Shown here: one piece after another, positions 37,200-51,700 of the stretch
How the letters are laid out: each line of letters starts with the position of its first letter
Position numbering within the stretch: the first letter of the stretch is position 1
Source: Atopsyche davidsoni
Taxonomy: Eukaryota; Arthropoda; Insecta; Trichoptera; Hydrobiosidae
DNA: 64,000 nt
Assembly: GCA_022113835.1 (NCBI GenBank)
Contig: JAILWY010000002.1
Location: 5,186,501-5,250,500 of the forward strand
Reading direction: 5' to 3'
Notes under the pieces: model-generated
Databases searched by the model: none
Told to the model about the DNA's origin: nothing
Seen by the model: only the letters and a program-made list of their open reading frames with translations
Program-made: the position numbers and the translations under genes

Positions 37200-39439
37200 A
37201 TATCCATTCCAAATATCTACAAAAGTAGTATAAAGGTTGATTGATTTGTTATCAAAATAAGGGCCACGTGTATGCTATTTATTTTCGTAGGGTTTGGCAG
37301 TCACTGATGTGCAATATTTTGTGGTTTCTTATCCTTAAAGATGCTTCACGTTTTCCTTATCTGCTTACTTGTATTTGGGGGCACCAAGCTGTTACTTGAC
37401 ATGGCGTAGTTTAGTCTTTATGCACACATTACTCTTCTGTCTTTTCTCCTTTTAACAATATGCTCTAGAAAGTATTCGTTACAAGGCAAAAAAAAAAACA
37501 ATGATATTCACCCAATCATTACAGCAAATACAAATTGCTTTGCCAGCTCTGGAGTATAGTTTTTATTAGTAACGTAGTCTCAGGCCTTGCCTATAATTTT
37601 TAGCTGTGCTATTTTTTATGATTATCTTAAAGCTGCTTAAGATTGAGTGACTCACGATCAAACGATAAATCGATCATGATTGTATTATTATTAAAATTAA
37701 AAAATCTGATGTGATATTTCGGTCCGTATTAAAAATCTGCAAAAACGTTTTCGCTCTCGAGCTGTTTGTTTATTCTCGTTGGAATAAAGTAATGTTAGGA
37801 GAAGTTAATTTGCTCTCACCATGTTGACGGATGGTTACCGCGTATTCGAAGAGTTTATTTACATTAACCTATTTGCACGCATCCTTGTCCTATTTATACG
37901 CTTTTATGCTTAAAATTTCACACTTAAAGTACAAAAAAAATTATGCGGTATTACTTTTATGAGACCTTTAGAGTCGTACATTCGATAAGTAAAGAATTAT
38001 ATATTACTTTTGATTGTACATACAGATTTTTTATTATGAAAATGAAGCGACTCGTATTATTTATAATGATTTTTTTGATTGTACATTTCACAGCTGTGAA
38101 TAAAAATAATCATTTTTTCAAAAACATAACGTTTGAGCTATGCCGGTTTATTATAATTTTAAATTTGAATTCCGCAATAGTATTGTTGTAAGTTGAGAGC
38201 ATTTGAAATATTTGAATGCATATTTGTCTAGAAAATCAAGTTTAATATTCCCAGTAGACGAACTGCAGCCTGCTAATGAGACCTCTGCCACTTTTCGATT
38301 AGCACATGCGGCTGCCAATGAATCACGTAACAGCTAAAGTCAATGTCGGCTCATGGGAATATACAATATCCTTGACATTCGTAGATATTTGGGAGTTTGC
38401 ATATATTTAACAACCTCCGAAAAAAAAATTGTATGAATATTTAAAAATAGCAAAATGTATCTACGTAAGGTAGATTTCACTTTATCAAATATAATTTTTG
38501 ATATACAAGACATATAATATTGATTCTGCGAATATCGTAGAGATAGCTGATGTTTTTGGCTAAGGAAGTCGAAGACATGAGCTGAAGCTCGTGTCACCAC
38601 GTTCGAGGCTAAACACATAACACTAATTCAATATAAGTTACCTACACATTGTCTAATATATGTATAAGATACCAAGGATAATTGCACATTTTTTGTGGAT
38701 GGAATATTATAAATAATTAATTTAAGATTTTTTTGTGTATGCATAACAGGAACAGCATTACAAGTAAGGTGTGAAATTTTAATATGTTCAACTTAGGGGT
38801 GAAAAATATTAATAAATATGATATTTAAAAGTGTGTGATTAAAATGTTATAACGGTCTTAATCAATCACAAATCCAATATTTATAATTTGAAACCATTAT
38901 TTTTAAATTTGCATGCCATTATTGCGAGATGTTCAAATATTTTACGCTTACGTATCTATTTAATCAAAAAAATACTAGATATACAAAATTTGTACTGCTG
39001 CGTCAGTTAAATTTACTTAAATAACGTGAGAATTCACAAGAAAGCACCTGTCATCTGTTTTTTTCAAATGAAAAAGTACCTGTCTAGTTGATTAAGTGCT
39101 CAAAAAAGCCCTTTCCTGAAAGAATTAAATATTATCAAGTCATTGAATCATTCTTGGGTACTTATTATATACCTGCAATATATATATTATTTTTTTTTTT
39201 TTAAGCCCGTTGAGCTCTTTCAATACAATATTACTCAAAGTAGATGTTAGGCAAGAAAAGTACGCTCCAGTCCCATCCAGGTCTCTCCTGACTGAATGTA
39301 GTCTATTAAGACCCGCCACATGTATTGCTTTCTTCAATGGGTCACTTAGAACAGGCGAATAAGCATGCTGCTTTTATGAATGGCAAGAATTCAAATGACT
39401 TAGGTATTTTTTTCCTACGTCACACTCGAGGCTCTAATT

Positions 39440-39690
39440 TCAAAGGCAAGCACTACGCCAAGTCAAATATCCGCCAAATAATTCAAGATGGCCGGGAGGA
39501 CGCCGAGATGATCTCCCGCATGATGGTGCCGCAACCGCCTCATTATCGCCGTGAGTGCGGGCCCTTTACAGCTACACCAATATTTGACCGGCGAGCCCCG
39601 GCACACGACGCAGGTCCGCCGGAATCACAAATCGCAGTGAAGATGTGCACGGACCGGGCCGGCGAAGCGCGGGGCCCTATCAGCGTGATT
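39440..39690. promoter_or_regulatory. GC-rich island (candidate regulatory DNA)
   Basis: An abrupt GC-rich block in AT-rich DNA overlaps a 147-codon plus ORF with no recognisable domain or splice support. I read it as regulatory or an unplaced exon rather than a gene. Confidence 0.25.
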
Positions 39691-40065
39691 CTTAATTTTT
39701 TATACAACAATTTTTTTCGGTGCCAAAAGATAGTAATATTAATAATATTTTTAATGGTTTTATATTAATTGTTCCTTCTGCCAATTTGGCTATTCTTATT
39801 TGTTTTCTAAATTTGGTGTATTACAAATAAAATCAGTATTCGTAGATTAGAATAGTAGAATTGTTGTATCCTACATTTTTTAGCAGTAACCCAATACGCT
39901 GACAAGTAAATAAAATATACAATATTGTTATACAATAAAATTATTCAAAGCGCTTCGTTTTAATATAAATATTAAAAAAATCACAGGAAATATTTGAGCT
40001 AGAAGTGCATCAGACTGAGTTATTTTGTATTATTTGTATTATTTTGTATTATATACAGAAGTAAG

Positions 40066-40170
40066 TAGAAAGACCTGGGGATCCACTACACTATTTTTCC
40101 CTTAGTAAACCATGAACACTGGCTCAGTGAAATTGTCGCCAACCTCCTCTGAGGAGAGGCGAAATGAATA
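40066..40170 (-). repeat. Dispersed repeat family A, fragment (reverse)
   Basis: ACCTGGGGATCCACTACACT, CCCTTAGTAAACCATGAACA and CGCCAACCTCCTCTGAGGAG are the reverse complement of the family's first blocks. Confidence 0.6.
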
Positions 40171-40594
40171 GGTTAAAAATTATACTTAATACTCAAATTA
40201 AATTATTGTCTTTACGTACTTTTGTCGAATAGTTGACAAGAGCTGCACTAAAAGTTTAACGCGTCTAAAAGTACCAATCAGGTACCGCAGGTGTCTTAAC
40301 CGACGTACTCCACCGCACGAGGAACAGATTTGTAAACAAATAATAATCGAAAGCAAGGAATGCTACGCTTCGGTTTCTATATTTTTAGTTAGCCCTTTTT
40401 AAGTATGTTTGCCGTTATTCAGTTATTCAAAGACCATTTTGTGAATATTTACATACATTATTACTGTGATGTCGAATTCACACAAAGTTAACATGTGCGC
40501 GAGCGTGGCTTTGAAATGAAACCATTGTTAATATTTCTTGTAGTTGTGCTGTATTTATATCTGCAAGTATTCCAGACATGCGTGTCATGAAATA

Positions 40595-40612
40595 ATATAT
40601 ATATATATATGT
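40595..40612. repeat. (AT)n microsatellite
   Basis: About nine AT dinucleotides. A similar tract lies at 58597-58614. Confidence 0.7.
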
Positions 40613-41114
40613 ATAATTTATTGTGTTGTTTATTTTTGCCTCTGCTAGACAATGAGGCTTGCAAAAAAGGGTTGGCAATTTCTCCATGAGAGCGCGTCTG
40701 TCAAAGTTAGAATTTATTGAGGATCCCAAGTCAAAAATGCTCGCCACCGCAGCCGAGACGAGATGCAGCACAGCCGAAAGACACGTCAAGTATCTCGCCA
40801 TTATCTTGAGCCTGCTGGTATTATATATAATTAAAAAAAATATTTGTTTAAAAATGCGCCTATATGCTGGATTGGCACGTTCAAGCAAAGTGCTACCTAG
40901 CATTTTGGCGAAACTAGTTGCTTCAAAAAATAATAATATCGGAACAACACTATAAACATTTTTTTTATAAAAATAATGTAATGGAAATTACACCGAGTAC
41001 TTTCAGCCAAAAAAACACAGATTTTTTTAAATTCTGAAGGCACATTTTTATTGATTTCAAATTTGATTATTAATGTTTATACATTGAAAATATCTAATCA
41101 TAGTATTTGTAGAC

Positions 41115-41345
41115 TTCTTCATCGGGTGCCTTTCCTCAGAGGAGGTTGGCGACTATCTCACTGAGCATAAATTTATGCTGAATTAGTGTTCATTTTAAGG
41201 GGAAAATAGTATAGGGTCCTTCTACACCGCAGTTTTATATTGGAAGGAAAAGTCTGCGTATTGCTGCTGCTTAAAATATATAATCCTTCCCTAAAAAAGA
41301 TCTGGCGTTAAGATCTCATACTCCTTCTGCAGCAAGCTACAGAAA
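41115..41345 (+). repeat. Dispersed repeat family A, partial copy
   Basis: TTCTTCATCGGGTGCCTTTC through GTCTGCGTATTGCTGCTGCT to CCTTCTGCAGCAAGCTAC, with internal deletions relative to 36800-37199. Confidence 0.65.
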
Positions 41346-42758
41346 TAATAGCAGTAGTATTGGTAGTAAGGTATTTAATATGCAAGATAACAGAGTAGTG
41401 ATTTCACTGAAAATACTAAAATATTATAAATATATTTTATCGGCTGTATGGAATAACCATTAATTGTAGTAGCATAGATAAGATGTGGTCAAATTATTAA
41501 TTATTTTTTATTATTAGCATATCGCAGAATCTTTAATCAATGCAAATGTTTTATGACTGAATGTTTAATTGATGAAATAATAAAGGGATTAAAACCTGAG
41601 TTGTGGTATTAATTGCAATAAAGACGGGGCCGGCAGCCTCGGGCCCGACTTTCGTCCCGCCGCGCTGGCCGGGCAAAACTCGTCAGACGACATTTCGTGG
41701 GAGCATTTGAATAAGTCGGCTTTTTCGGTACAAATTTCGTACGAGCCTCGGACCTCAGTCTCCCAGCCTGCAGCTGGAGGGACCTCATACCTCACCCTCA
41801 CTCGTCGCAGTACTGTTCAACTCATTGGTATGGGAAGAGTGGTATTTTATTTTCAACACAAACTGAATATAATCATTTATTTATTTTTTGGGAGTTCCAA
41901 GTGTTTTCAGGCAAAATAAATTTTTACATTAATTTATCTACAGGAAAATTTTATTGCTGTATTTTATACGTCTCCATCCAGGTTCATGAACCCATAAAAC
42001 GGTGGCGTGCAGATCCCATAAGCAGTAAAGCACTTCATACTTTAAGTTGTATTTTCTTGCATTCCGAGAATCCAAAAACCCACTTTTATTCATTTAACTT
42101 CGTTCTGTGCAGAGTGAGAGTAGAATTTTTTTTTTGATTTAATGATATACTACTATAATAATTTATTTTGCGAGAAACGTGTTATTTATTTTATATGAGG
42201 CTCTTTGTGGTATTTACGAGTATGTTAAGTTAACATATAGTTTGATCTTAAAAAATGAACTCGTTTCATGAAAAATAAAAGAAATTTACTCTTCACAAAT
42301 TATAATATTATATTAGTATTAAAACTTAAAAAGGTCGTTATTTCTTTATATGTTTAACTATTCGTATTTCAGTAGCGCTTGCTAAAGAAGTTAAAAGCAC
42401 ATTTTCATGCTGAATTAAAACAGTTTTATAAATTAATCCCGACTGCAATTATATTCTTGGCGTAATCGCAGGCAATCTTTATTGCTGTTTTGATCGCCGT
42501 GTTTTTTCAGGGAGCCCGCCTCGGGGGTTGGCCTGGACCACGTCGAAAACCCGAAAGATGACGAATAATAATATTATTTTAAAACGAATTCGTTTCTATG
42601 TACGTTTATTAACCAATTGAATCATTTAACTGAATTTTTTTTTTAGTATAGGTTGCTTGTTTTGTACAAGGTTTGTCATCACAATTTGGGGAAACTTTCC
42701 AAACTAGTCGATCGAAATTGTGCTATATATGGGAGTAACTGAAGCTACACCCCTTGGT

Positions 42759-45700
42759 TTATACCCCTACACGCTTCAAGAAGCCATCCGGTGATTTCAT
42801 CAACTGTGGGTGTCTCGCCACTGACTTCAGGTCATCCAGACACAGGCCCTCCTGTCGGCATTGGCTCTCCAGTTGGTGTCTCTCAAGACCAAGACCTGAA
42901 ATGAAATTAGTCTTAAGTAATATTTTTGCTTATGTGATTAAGCATATTTTTTCACACATTGAAAACGATTAAAGAAAACTCTCAGAAAATATCATCGTGA
43001 CTTGTGAGGGATTCGAACCCACATCCCCAAGCTTTCATGGCCGGTGCATTTATCCAACTATGCTAACGAGCCACTGCAATTTAGTGAGAATTTTTAATAA
43101 TCATAATCTACATATGAACCAATATGCCCAGGCTAATCAATATTTAATGATTTGCAAACACTGGACTTAATTAAAGTAACAAGTGAAGCATTTTTATATC
43201 CAAATATGGTTATTATTATTTTTAAAATCTATTGATGTTTAGCCGAGACGCGCACCATTCTATTTATATTAAATTGGATTAATGTTAATCAGGATGCGTA
43301 TTTATTTACCCATGCAGGTATTAGTATGTTTATGTGATTAAGCATATTTTTTCACACATTGAAAATGCACCGGCCATGAAAGCTTGGGGATGTGGGTTCG
43401 AATCCCTCACAAGTCACGATGATATTTTCTGAGAGTTTTCTTTAATCCTTTTCAATGTGTGAAAAAATATGCTTAATCACATAAACATACTAATACCTGC
43501 ATGGGTAAATAAATACGCATCCTGATTAACATTAATCCAATTTAATATAATATTTTTGCAAAATTTCACGTTTTTAGTTTGCATTTTGCATCCGTCCACG
43601 ATGACTCATTGGATTCCTGCAAGCCTCCGGGCCAGAGTCTCCGGCCTAAAAGATTAAAAAGGTTGCCTCCGAGGGCCGTGCATTTAGAGCGTGCTGTAGG
43701 TTTTTATTGGGGCAATTTAATCCGTCGCTCTGATAGCCCTCGGACTGCCGGAGACGGGCTCGGCCATGTCGGCCATCGAGTATTACGTGTAATAGCACCA
43801 TCGAACACTCGCGCACCTCGCGGGTAATGGTCCCCTCACACGAGGGGCGTGGTGGAGATCTTTACACGTCGCCGCCACCTTGGGTGCACCATTTTATAAC
43901 CTTGGTAATCGGTTTTTTTACATCAAAAAAAAAAACAATGAAAACCTTAGGGCGTAATTTTATGCCTTATGATAATAAATACATAAGTATCCATTAAGAC
44001 AAGCATTACCATGGGACGTGGTCATCTGGTTGGTTGTAAAATAATGCATCCAGTATAAAGTATAAAGGATCATCTTTAGTTTTAAATAAAAAGAAGAGAC
44101 CCATCGTCTCGAAGTAATTAAAAGTAAATTATGTATATAATATCTTATATACTAAAAGTACTATTACAATTATTTCACAAAATAATTTATATTTGTACGT
44201 GATTTTTCTTGATATTTTTCTTCAGGTGTCTCTCCTCAGAGAAGGTTGTTGACCATTTCATTACTGGTTTATCTTGACTATTAAAATAATTGTAAATTTT
44301 TCGAAAACATTTTCTCTTTCACACCCACTCTAGGATTTGTCACCTCTTGCAATTTCAGCACTTTTACTGTAAAATTTAAACCATCCAAGAAATGCTAAAA
44401 TCAAAAAACTAACCACGATGATTACACAAATTTGTTGTATAATTTCCCCCTGAATATATTTGGGAAATGGTTATGAAAATATACATTTTCATACTTCCGT
44501 GGTTGGTTTTGGTTTGATTATAATTTCAAGTAATATAAATTCGTAAAATAACGACATACTGCGTCCTTTAATGCAAATAAATAATTTGGATTTGATTATT
44601 TATCGCCGCGAAATTCCTCCCCAGCAACGCAGTCAGCTTTTTATCGACTCACCAGGATGACTAACGACCATGACGTCTCGATTTTGAATTAACATCCTCT
44701 GCTGATAATTTAAATTGATGTTGGCACCTGAAAAAATAAACGCAGTATTGTTGTTTTTTTTTTTTTTATATTTCATGCTTTAATTTTTATTTTAAACAAT
44801 TTATAAAGTACTAATTTAGATTTGGTGATATGGGTTTCGTAAACATTCCTTAATATAAGCTTTTGCGTTATTGTTGTTAAAAATAAATTCATCATCTATT
44901 ATAGTTATTGCCTTTTTAATGGGTTATTTTTTTCAGGTTTTTAGTAATGCTCTCCATTTCGATTTTTCAGTATTTTAATAAATATTTTTTAAAAACTGTA
45001 ATTCACGTAACCAATTTTTGTAAAAAAAAATAGTACCAGTGATTATTATTTTTGTGTAAATTTACCGATTGAGCGTTTCAGGCATTTTTTCATAAACTCT
45101 GTTACTGAAGAATATTGGTTTTAAGAAAAATATTACGTTTATTGCATTTCTATATAAAGTTACAAGCAGATGCAGTAATATGATTTAACATGTTTATTTG
45201 CGATGCACTGTGCGAGAATGGAGGTCTTCGGGGAAGGCTGAGCTGGCCACTTCGCCATTATAATTTGGCAAATGTCAGCTGTAATGAATGGCTGCCGCGT
45301 CCATAAAAGCCAACTCGTTCCCGCTGCGTTTGTTTCTGGCGAGGTTTTTTTTTTTTCACTGCGGGCGAAGCTGAAACGGAAATGTGCGTAAACGCAAATG
45401 TCAATGAATCCAAACTACAGGGACTTCCCGAAACAATCGCTTCCGCCTGCTTGCCTGAAAAACCATGAATGAAATAATTAGCCCACACTAAACGCCTGAT
45501 AAATATTTTTTTATATCTATGAGCAAGTGTTAGTGTCGTGTTGGTGATGATACATAAAAATAATTCATTTAAATTCGTTGCAAAAAAAATATCTTATCTA
45601 TGCGTACGTGTTACATAAAAAAGTACCATTCAATATTTTACTCATCAAGAGTTATAAATATTTTTAATATTAATTAATAATTCATATCAAAACAAACATT

Positions 45701-48700
45701 TTTTAAAAAAATACTCACTTCAATACAAAACATGATATATAAATAATCATATATTTTACATTGAGTTATCTTTGTTACTTTTAATAAAAGCAGTTAAAGA
45801 GAAATAGTACGTTCATAAAAATTGAATGGAGATATCAATTTTATTTTTACTGGCATATTGTTTGTTTAAAAAATTCAGTTATTTTACGAAAGCCCTGTAT
45901 TTTGTTAATGGATACTAAAAATAAGCTCGGTTCGATGGCTTGCCTTGTATTGTGCTCGCCTTCATTCGACGCAATATATTTAGAAATACCTACATACACG
46001 ACAAATGTAAGGCATTTACGAATATGATACAGTTTATACAGCCAAAAGAAAACAATTGCACGAATCATTGGTTTTATTCTCTGTTCTGACATTTATAAGT
46101 GATAACGTTTCATGTTATTGTTTTTTTTATGGCTGGTAAAAGTTACCACCAAGAATAATCCATAAGCATAAGTTCACATAATTTTCACCATACATAAAAT
46201 TAATTTTACACAAAATTTCACCTCACAAGTAAGTTATTTTGAGAAATATTCGGCACTACGCAATTGAGATATTTGGATAATGTATTATATTTATAAATAT
46301 ATAGTAAATCTTATATATTTACTATCGGTATATTTGTTGTTTTTAAACAGCTTTAACGTGTGAATCTTTTCATAATTGAATCACGTTTCTTGATGCTCTA
46401 TTTTGCATAATTTTAATAATTTTCAGCTCCAAAGCAAATACGTTTTTATAAGATCGTTATTTAAAAAATATACAAGTATTAATATTTTAATACAGGTTTT
46501 TGCTTAAATAGACGAGTCGTTTGAAAGTTTATTATTGATATATCAAAATATTTTTATTATCCCCTTATGGAGTCATACGAGGTAAGGCTGTTTTTACCGA
46601 CTAATGCTTCCATTGCAAGAAAGGAAGTTGTTTCCCGTACCTGTTTCCGTGAATGCAACCAGTTTGCCAGTGGGCCACGCACATGACAACAATGCCTGTA
46701 ATCACTCAGTGACTTCATGCCAAATCGGCGCTTTGGACAAGGTCACGAGTAGCAGGGTGGATTGAACTTTCTTTTTATTTCCTACGGTATTTTAAAACCT
46801 GTCCAAAATTAATTTAGTTGTTAGTGAATGAATCTTTGGATTTTTAAAAAAAAAAATTATTTATAACTTGGTTCGTGTCTTTGTTGAGCCAAATTGACTT
46901 AAAAAATATATTTCATGTTGAAGGCTTTATTGAATCCTTTTTGATTTTGAACAGTGATACAGCAGTTAAATTGAAAACAGTGTCACGCCATGAATCGATT
47001 ACCTTAAGACGTTTTATATGCAATAGCAATAGTTGTATCATTACATACAAATTTAAGTGTGATTTTAATTAATTTATAAGATAACGTCACATAATAAATC
47101 TATGAGTTTTATGTCTGCATTATTTACATATTCTCGCCATGTGGATGGATGCAGATTTCCTGAGTTATTTGTCGTTCCCATGCGTGCTGAAGATGCTCAC
47201 AATTCCATCGAAACCACCCATTGTCTTACGCAGCAACACGTGTTATTCTATATCGTAAACCTTTCATACTCCATTCGATAGAATGAATTTTTAATTTTTA
47301 ATGAAGTGTGAGCTTATTTACGAGCACTACGTGTATACATTTTTTGTGTTAGTAGAAAAAATCTAATCTACATTAAAAAGTTTTTTTTTTTTATTTTTGT
47401 ATAAAGATCTTTTTGATTTGCTTTTAATATTTCGCTTACAGATTCATTGATATTTGTCAATGCATATTTATTTACTTCAAGGCATGCAATATTTGTTGAC
47501 TGCAGGTCAATTATATTTGTACATTTAAATAGCACTTCATCTTTTAATATATAATTAAACGTAAACACAAAAGTCTAAAGTTTAAAGTCAGTACTTAATT
47601 TATGCTCATAAATTATTTTATAGTTATGGTTTTTTATTTCTATTGATTTTACGAGAGGCGACAACGAACTGTATTGTTTGCTTTCGTGGAAGTCTTGCTT
47701 TACGACTTTGTTTTATATTATGTATTTTCCTAGCTTAAGGACGTCCTCTCGTGGAACTGCGTATAGTCTATAATCTGCATGTGTGAAGTCAAAACATCTG
47801 CCGGCTAGATGTGAGATACTTTCTTTCCATACACAAACGGTTCTTGTAATACGTACCTAAAAGCAAACCGAATATAATAAAACTATTTCTTGTAATAACA
47901 GTGGAATGCGTTATGTACAGGGTGAACCTAAACAGAGTGCAAACATTTTTTATGTTTAATGTTCACTATACTATCTTGTTAATTTTCCATTAAAACATTG
48001 TATGTACTGTATAATTTGGGCTTACATTATTATAATGCCGTTTTAAATTTTACGATTTCATGGAAACAATAATGGTCCCCGCCAACTCAGATCTGTGGAG
48101 TCAATGACCTCAGAAGTGATAAGCTTTGTGAAGCCTCTACACACATGCACTGTAAAAAAAACTGTTTTTGATACATTATCGGTTCTTTATTTGTTTGGGA
48201 TTTAAAATATAAACATTGGGGAATGTAAATAGCACAAAATCTCTGATATTTTGACAGATAAATGCAGGTTTACATAGTTTATTAAATTATAATTATTTTC
48301 TTAAATTATTGACATAACTTAATTCATCATAACATATTACCCGCGGGGGGGCACAAAAAAAAAATTAAACGACATTTCAGTTGATTTTTAGCTCAGTTCA
48401 TCTTATATTCACATTCCCGCAGTTATTTCAATAACTGAAAACCGGTTCAAGAAGGATGAGTCAACCCCGCGAGTTCACGCCAGACCCCAGAGCGGCGTCG
48501 CGGGATGCATTCCACAGGGTTGGTGTGCAAGTGAATGGAATTGTTGCATCACAATGCACAGTGTGGCGAGACGAAGCTCTCTTCTCTGTGCTCCACTATA
48601 AATCAGGATTAGGTCATTAGGATCGACTGCGGGACGCGGGCTTCCTGTTTTTGGTCACGATGTAAAGAAATGGATTATTTATCCCGTGAAAAGAATTCTT

Positions 48701-51700
48701 AAATTTTTATATATTCCTTGTATAAATACTCTAAAAGCATATTTTATCAAATAGTCAAATATTATATAATGCAGACTACCCCTTTGTGTACAAAGTATGG
48801 ACTCGCTTATTTTGTCTGTTTCTTATGAGAAAAACTTATATGAACATTCTAGAATGTACGCAATTAGTCATAATTAAATTTTATAAAAGATGTGCAGCTA
48901 GGCCCTTCCAATTAGTGCATGCACCGCAGTGCCGCAGTGCCGCAGTGCCGCGGTGCCGCGGTGCCGCAGTGCCGCAGCGCCGCCACCGCAAGCGGCGCAT
49001 CTCCCGCGAGGCGACAACGTGACGGGAAAAAACGCCGGGAGAGGGGCCGTTCTCACGGGCCGGGCGGGACATTTCCCGCAGCTTGGCATTTAGTCGAGCA
49101 TGTGCGGTTGCTTATAGATCGAGCTTCCGTAGAATGTCCCGGCAACTAAGTAATAACTCAACTTGCTAGAGCCGTATCGCAGCGACGTGTGCAGGAGACT
49201 TTGAGGCCCCCTGCACACGTCGCGACACAACTTGCACGACTTGCAATTGGCGTCCTACTAAACGAAAGCTATGTAGGACCCAAAATAAAAGGACAAGCAA
49301 GTTGTTGGCGTGATTTGTTGCTACGTGAGTAGGTGCCTTAAGCAATGAATAAATAAAAATAATGTATTCAGTATGCTTGAATGGATTGCAGGGTGTGCGA
49401 GTATGCATTGCAGGGCTAGCCGTGTGTCTATGTCAATACTAGTTGCACGTCGTTACCCACAACAGGTAATCGCAAATCAAGCACTAAATCACTCTCTGCC
49501 GTTAGGGGCGTTTATTTGCGAGATAATCTGGAGTCCCATAAGGCCAGGGCACGCGTGCAGGCGCGGGAGATGAAAGGCCACCCCCGCAGCGGCAGGAAGG
49601 CACCTGTCCTGCCGCCCTGATTTATCGGAGTCTGTGTGCTTAGTGAACATCCTCTCAATAAGAGGGTGAGCGTGTAAAAACAACAAAAAACATTCCAAGT
49701 GTAAACTTAAGTGGTGTCCGCAAGTGGCGTGCGGCTGATTTCAGCACAGGACAAGTGGCAGTTTTTACTTATAGTACCAACTACAGATATCTTTCTGGAA
49801 AGAATTGCTTAGATAAAAATATTAAAAAGATTGATATGTAAAATATTTACAATCGTCAAAGATGTACTAGAATACATCTGTATTTTTTTTTGCATGTATG
49901 ATATCAAAAACGTCGTATCTTTTAACGTACAAAAGAATACCATCGGTGATGTCGTCGTCTACTTGACTTTTGATTAAATTTAATACAAAAATACAAATTT
50001 CTTCTAATAAGACTCACGCCACTGGAGCTGCGTCTACTGACTCCGTGGTTTTGAATTACGGATTTAAAAAGGGGAAAGGTAGTATTGTTTTCAGATGTTT
50101 TCAGCTGTTGTAAAATATTGAGACAGTCTATTTTCGATAGCACAAACAGTCTGGCCAAGAGAGAACTGATCGTATACTATTATAAAATATGAATAAAAAA
50201 TAAAAGCAATTTTAATTAAAATCAAATCAGTGAGGACGTTCGAATCTCTCATCAAATATAAAATACTATAGAATAAAAAAATATTGGTGAAAAATAATTT
50301 AATTTAGTTCAATATTTAGTCCTTTTAATATTTGAATAGATTGAGTATAGATTTTGTAATTTTAAACAGTACGATTTGAGTAATCAGAGAAATCATGTTT
50401 TCTGTTAGGCAGTACTTTTTTCAGAAATATTTTATATGAATAGTACTTAAAAGTATTCGTGTTGCTGTAAGCTAAAATGCTCTTAAATCTTGATTTGTGC
50501 CAGGTTGAATAATTTACATATTTAACACAGAAGAAATAAATTCAGTTAGCACACGTATTCAATAACACGAAACATTTGTTTATTCTAACATATAAACGGT
50601 AAATATTTGTGATTGCAAATCCCCTAAGAATCTCCATAACAATCGAAACGACTTCCCTTCCATTATGGTTGAAATCTCAGCTATTATGTCAGGGCCATGT
50701 GTCTTCATTACAGTGTGGCTAACGTCCAAAATCAAAAAATGAAACCGTTGACAAAAAATGCCTCCCCGGTGGGAAAGGGCAAAAAAAAAAACAAATTACA
50801 TGCTCTTATGAAATATTAAAATGAGGGTGACAGGTGAAAAGATACGCACAAAAAATGGTCCGGGATGGAATTCATTTCTATCCAAGAAGGAGTCATTCCT
50901 GTCTAGCTATCATAAATAGAAGATGTAAACTGTATAGCTGTAGCTTTATATATTGTATATAGTTTTCTGCTGCATCATTTCATATAAACTTTTTAATACA
51001 TCTAGCACTAATACTATTACTTATTTTGAGCTGTTTAAAAATTTAAGCAGCTTTAAAAAAGTAATTATAAACAAATGTGCAGCAAAATATAGAAACGCCC
51101 ATTATTAATATCATCGAGTGATATATCATTAGTGACTCATTATTTATATCAACCACGTCCACTTAGTCATGGGAAGAGTGTTGTTACAAGTGGATATATT
51201 ATAGTTTGCACGATACTGACCTCTAAGATTATTAGTCTTACAGTTACAGTTTGTTACATCATTTTTAATATTATTTAATCAAACATATCTTTGGTTACGT
51301 TGAATTTTGATTTTAAGGCACCTCTCATCACTCATAGACTTAAAAAAATCAGGGGTCATCGGAAGACCCTCGCAGGTAAAACAGACTAATCCTCCGTGAT
51401 TGGGTTATTCAATATTCAATAAAGAAATCTAATATATGGTCTTCTTTGATGTATTTAAGCCTTAGACAAATTAGGGTTAACGGAAATTAGTACTAAAACC
51501 ATGTAAAAAGTTATTGCTTAAGCGGTGTAGTGCTTTTAATAGCTATGGTGAATTAATGGGACTAATATAAAATTGATGGTATAAAGTTAATAACGAAGTT
51601 GAACGGAAATGCATTGGGCAAGTGGCTACTTTTGGGAGGTCACTGCTTGGTCAGTTTTGTCCTCTGTCTTACTCGAATTATCTACTAAAGACTAAAAACA

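Larger units (their letters stand above)
27486..42758. other. 15-kb stretch without a recognised gene
   Basis: Mostly AT-rich. It contains GC-richer patches near 27.6-28.0, 30.8-31.1, 31.5-31.75, 35.4-35.8, 36.5-36.8, 39.4-39.7, 40.6-40.8 and 41.6-41.8 kb, and several transposon relics. Short frames with plausible splice sites exist (27981, 31620, 34813, 42511), but I could not join them into a gene. Long introns of an unseen gene or cis-regulatory DNA are possible. Confidence 0.4.

Noticed and set aside
42511..42568. Plus-strand terminal exon after TTTTTTCAG ending ENPKDDE-stop
   Set aside because: Strong acceptor, but only 18 codons and no upstream exon in phase, and it faces the end of a minus-strand gene. 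Kept only as a note.
48881..49149. ORFs over the CCGCAGTG repeat
   Set aside because: Open on both strands because of the 8-bp repeat. No independent coding evidence.
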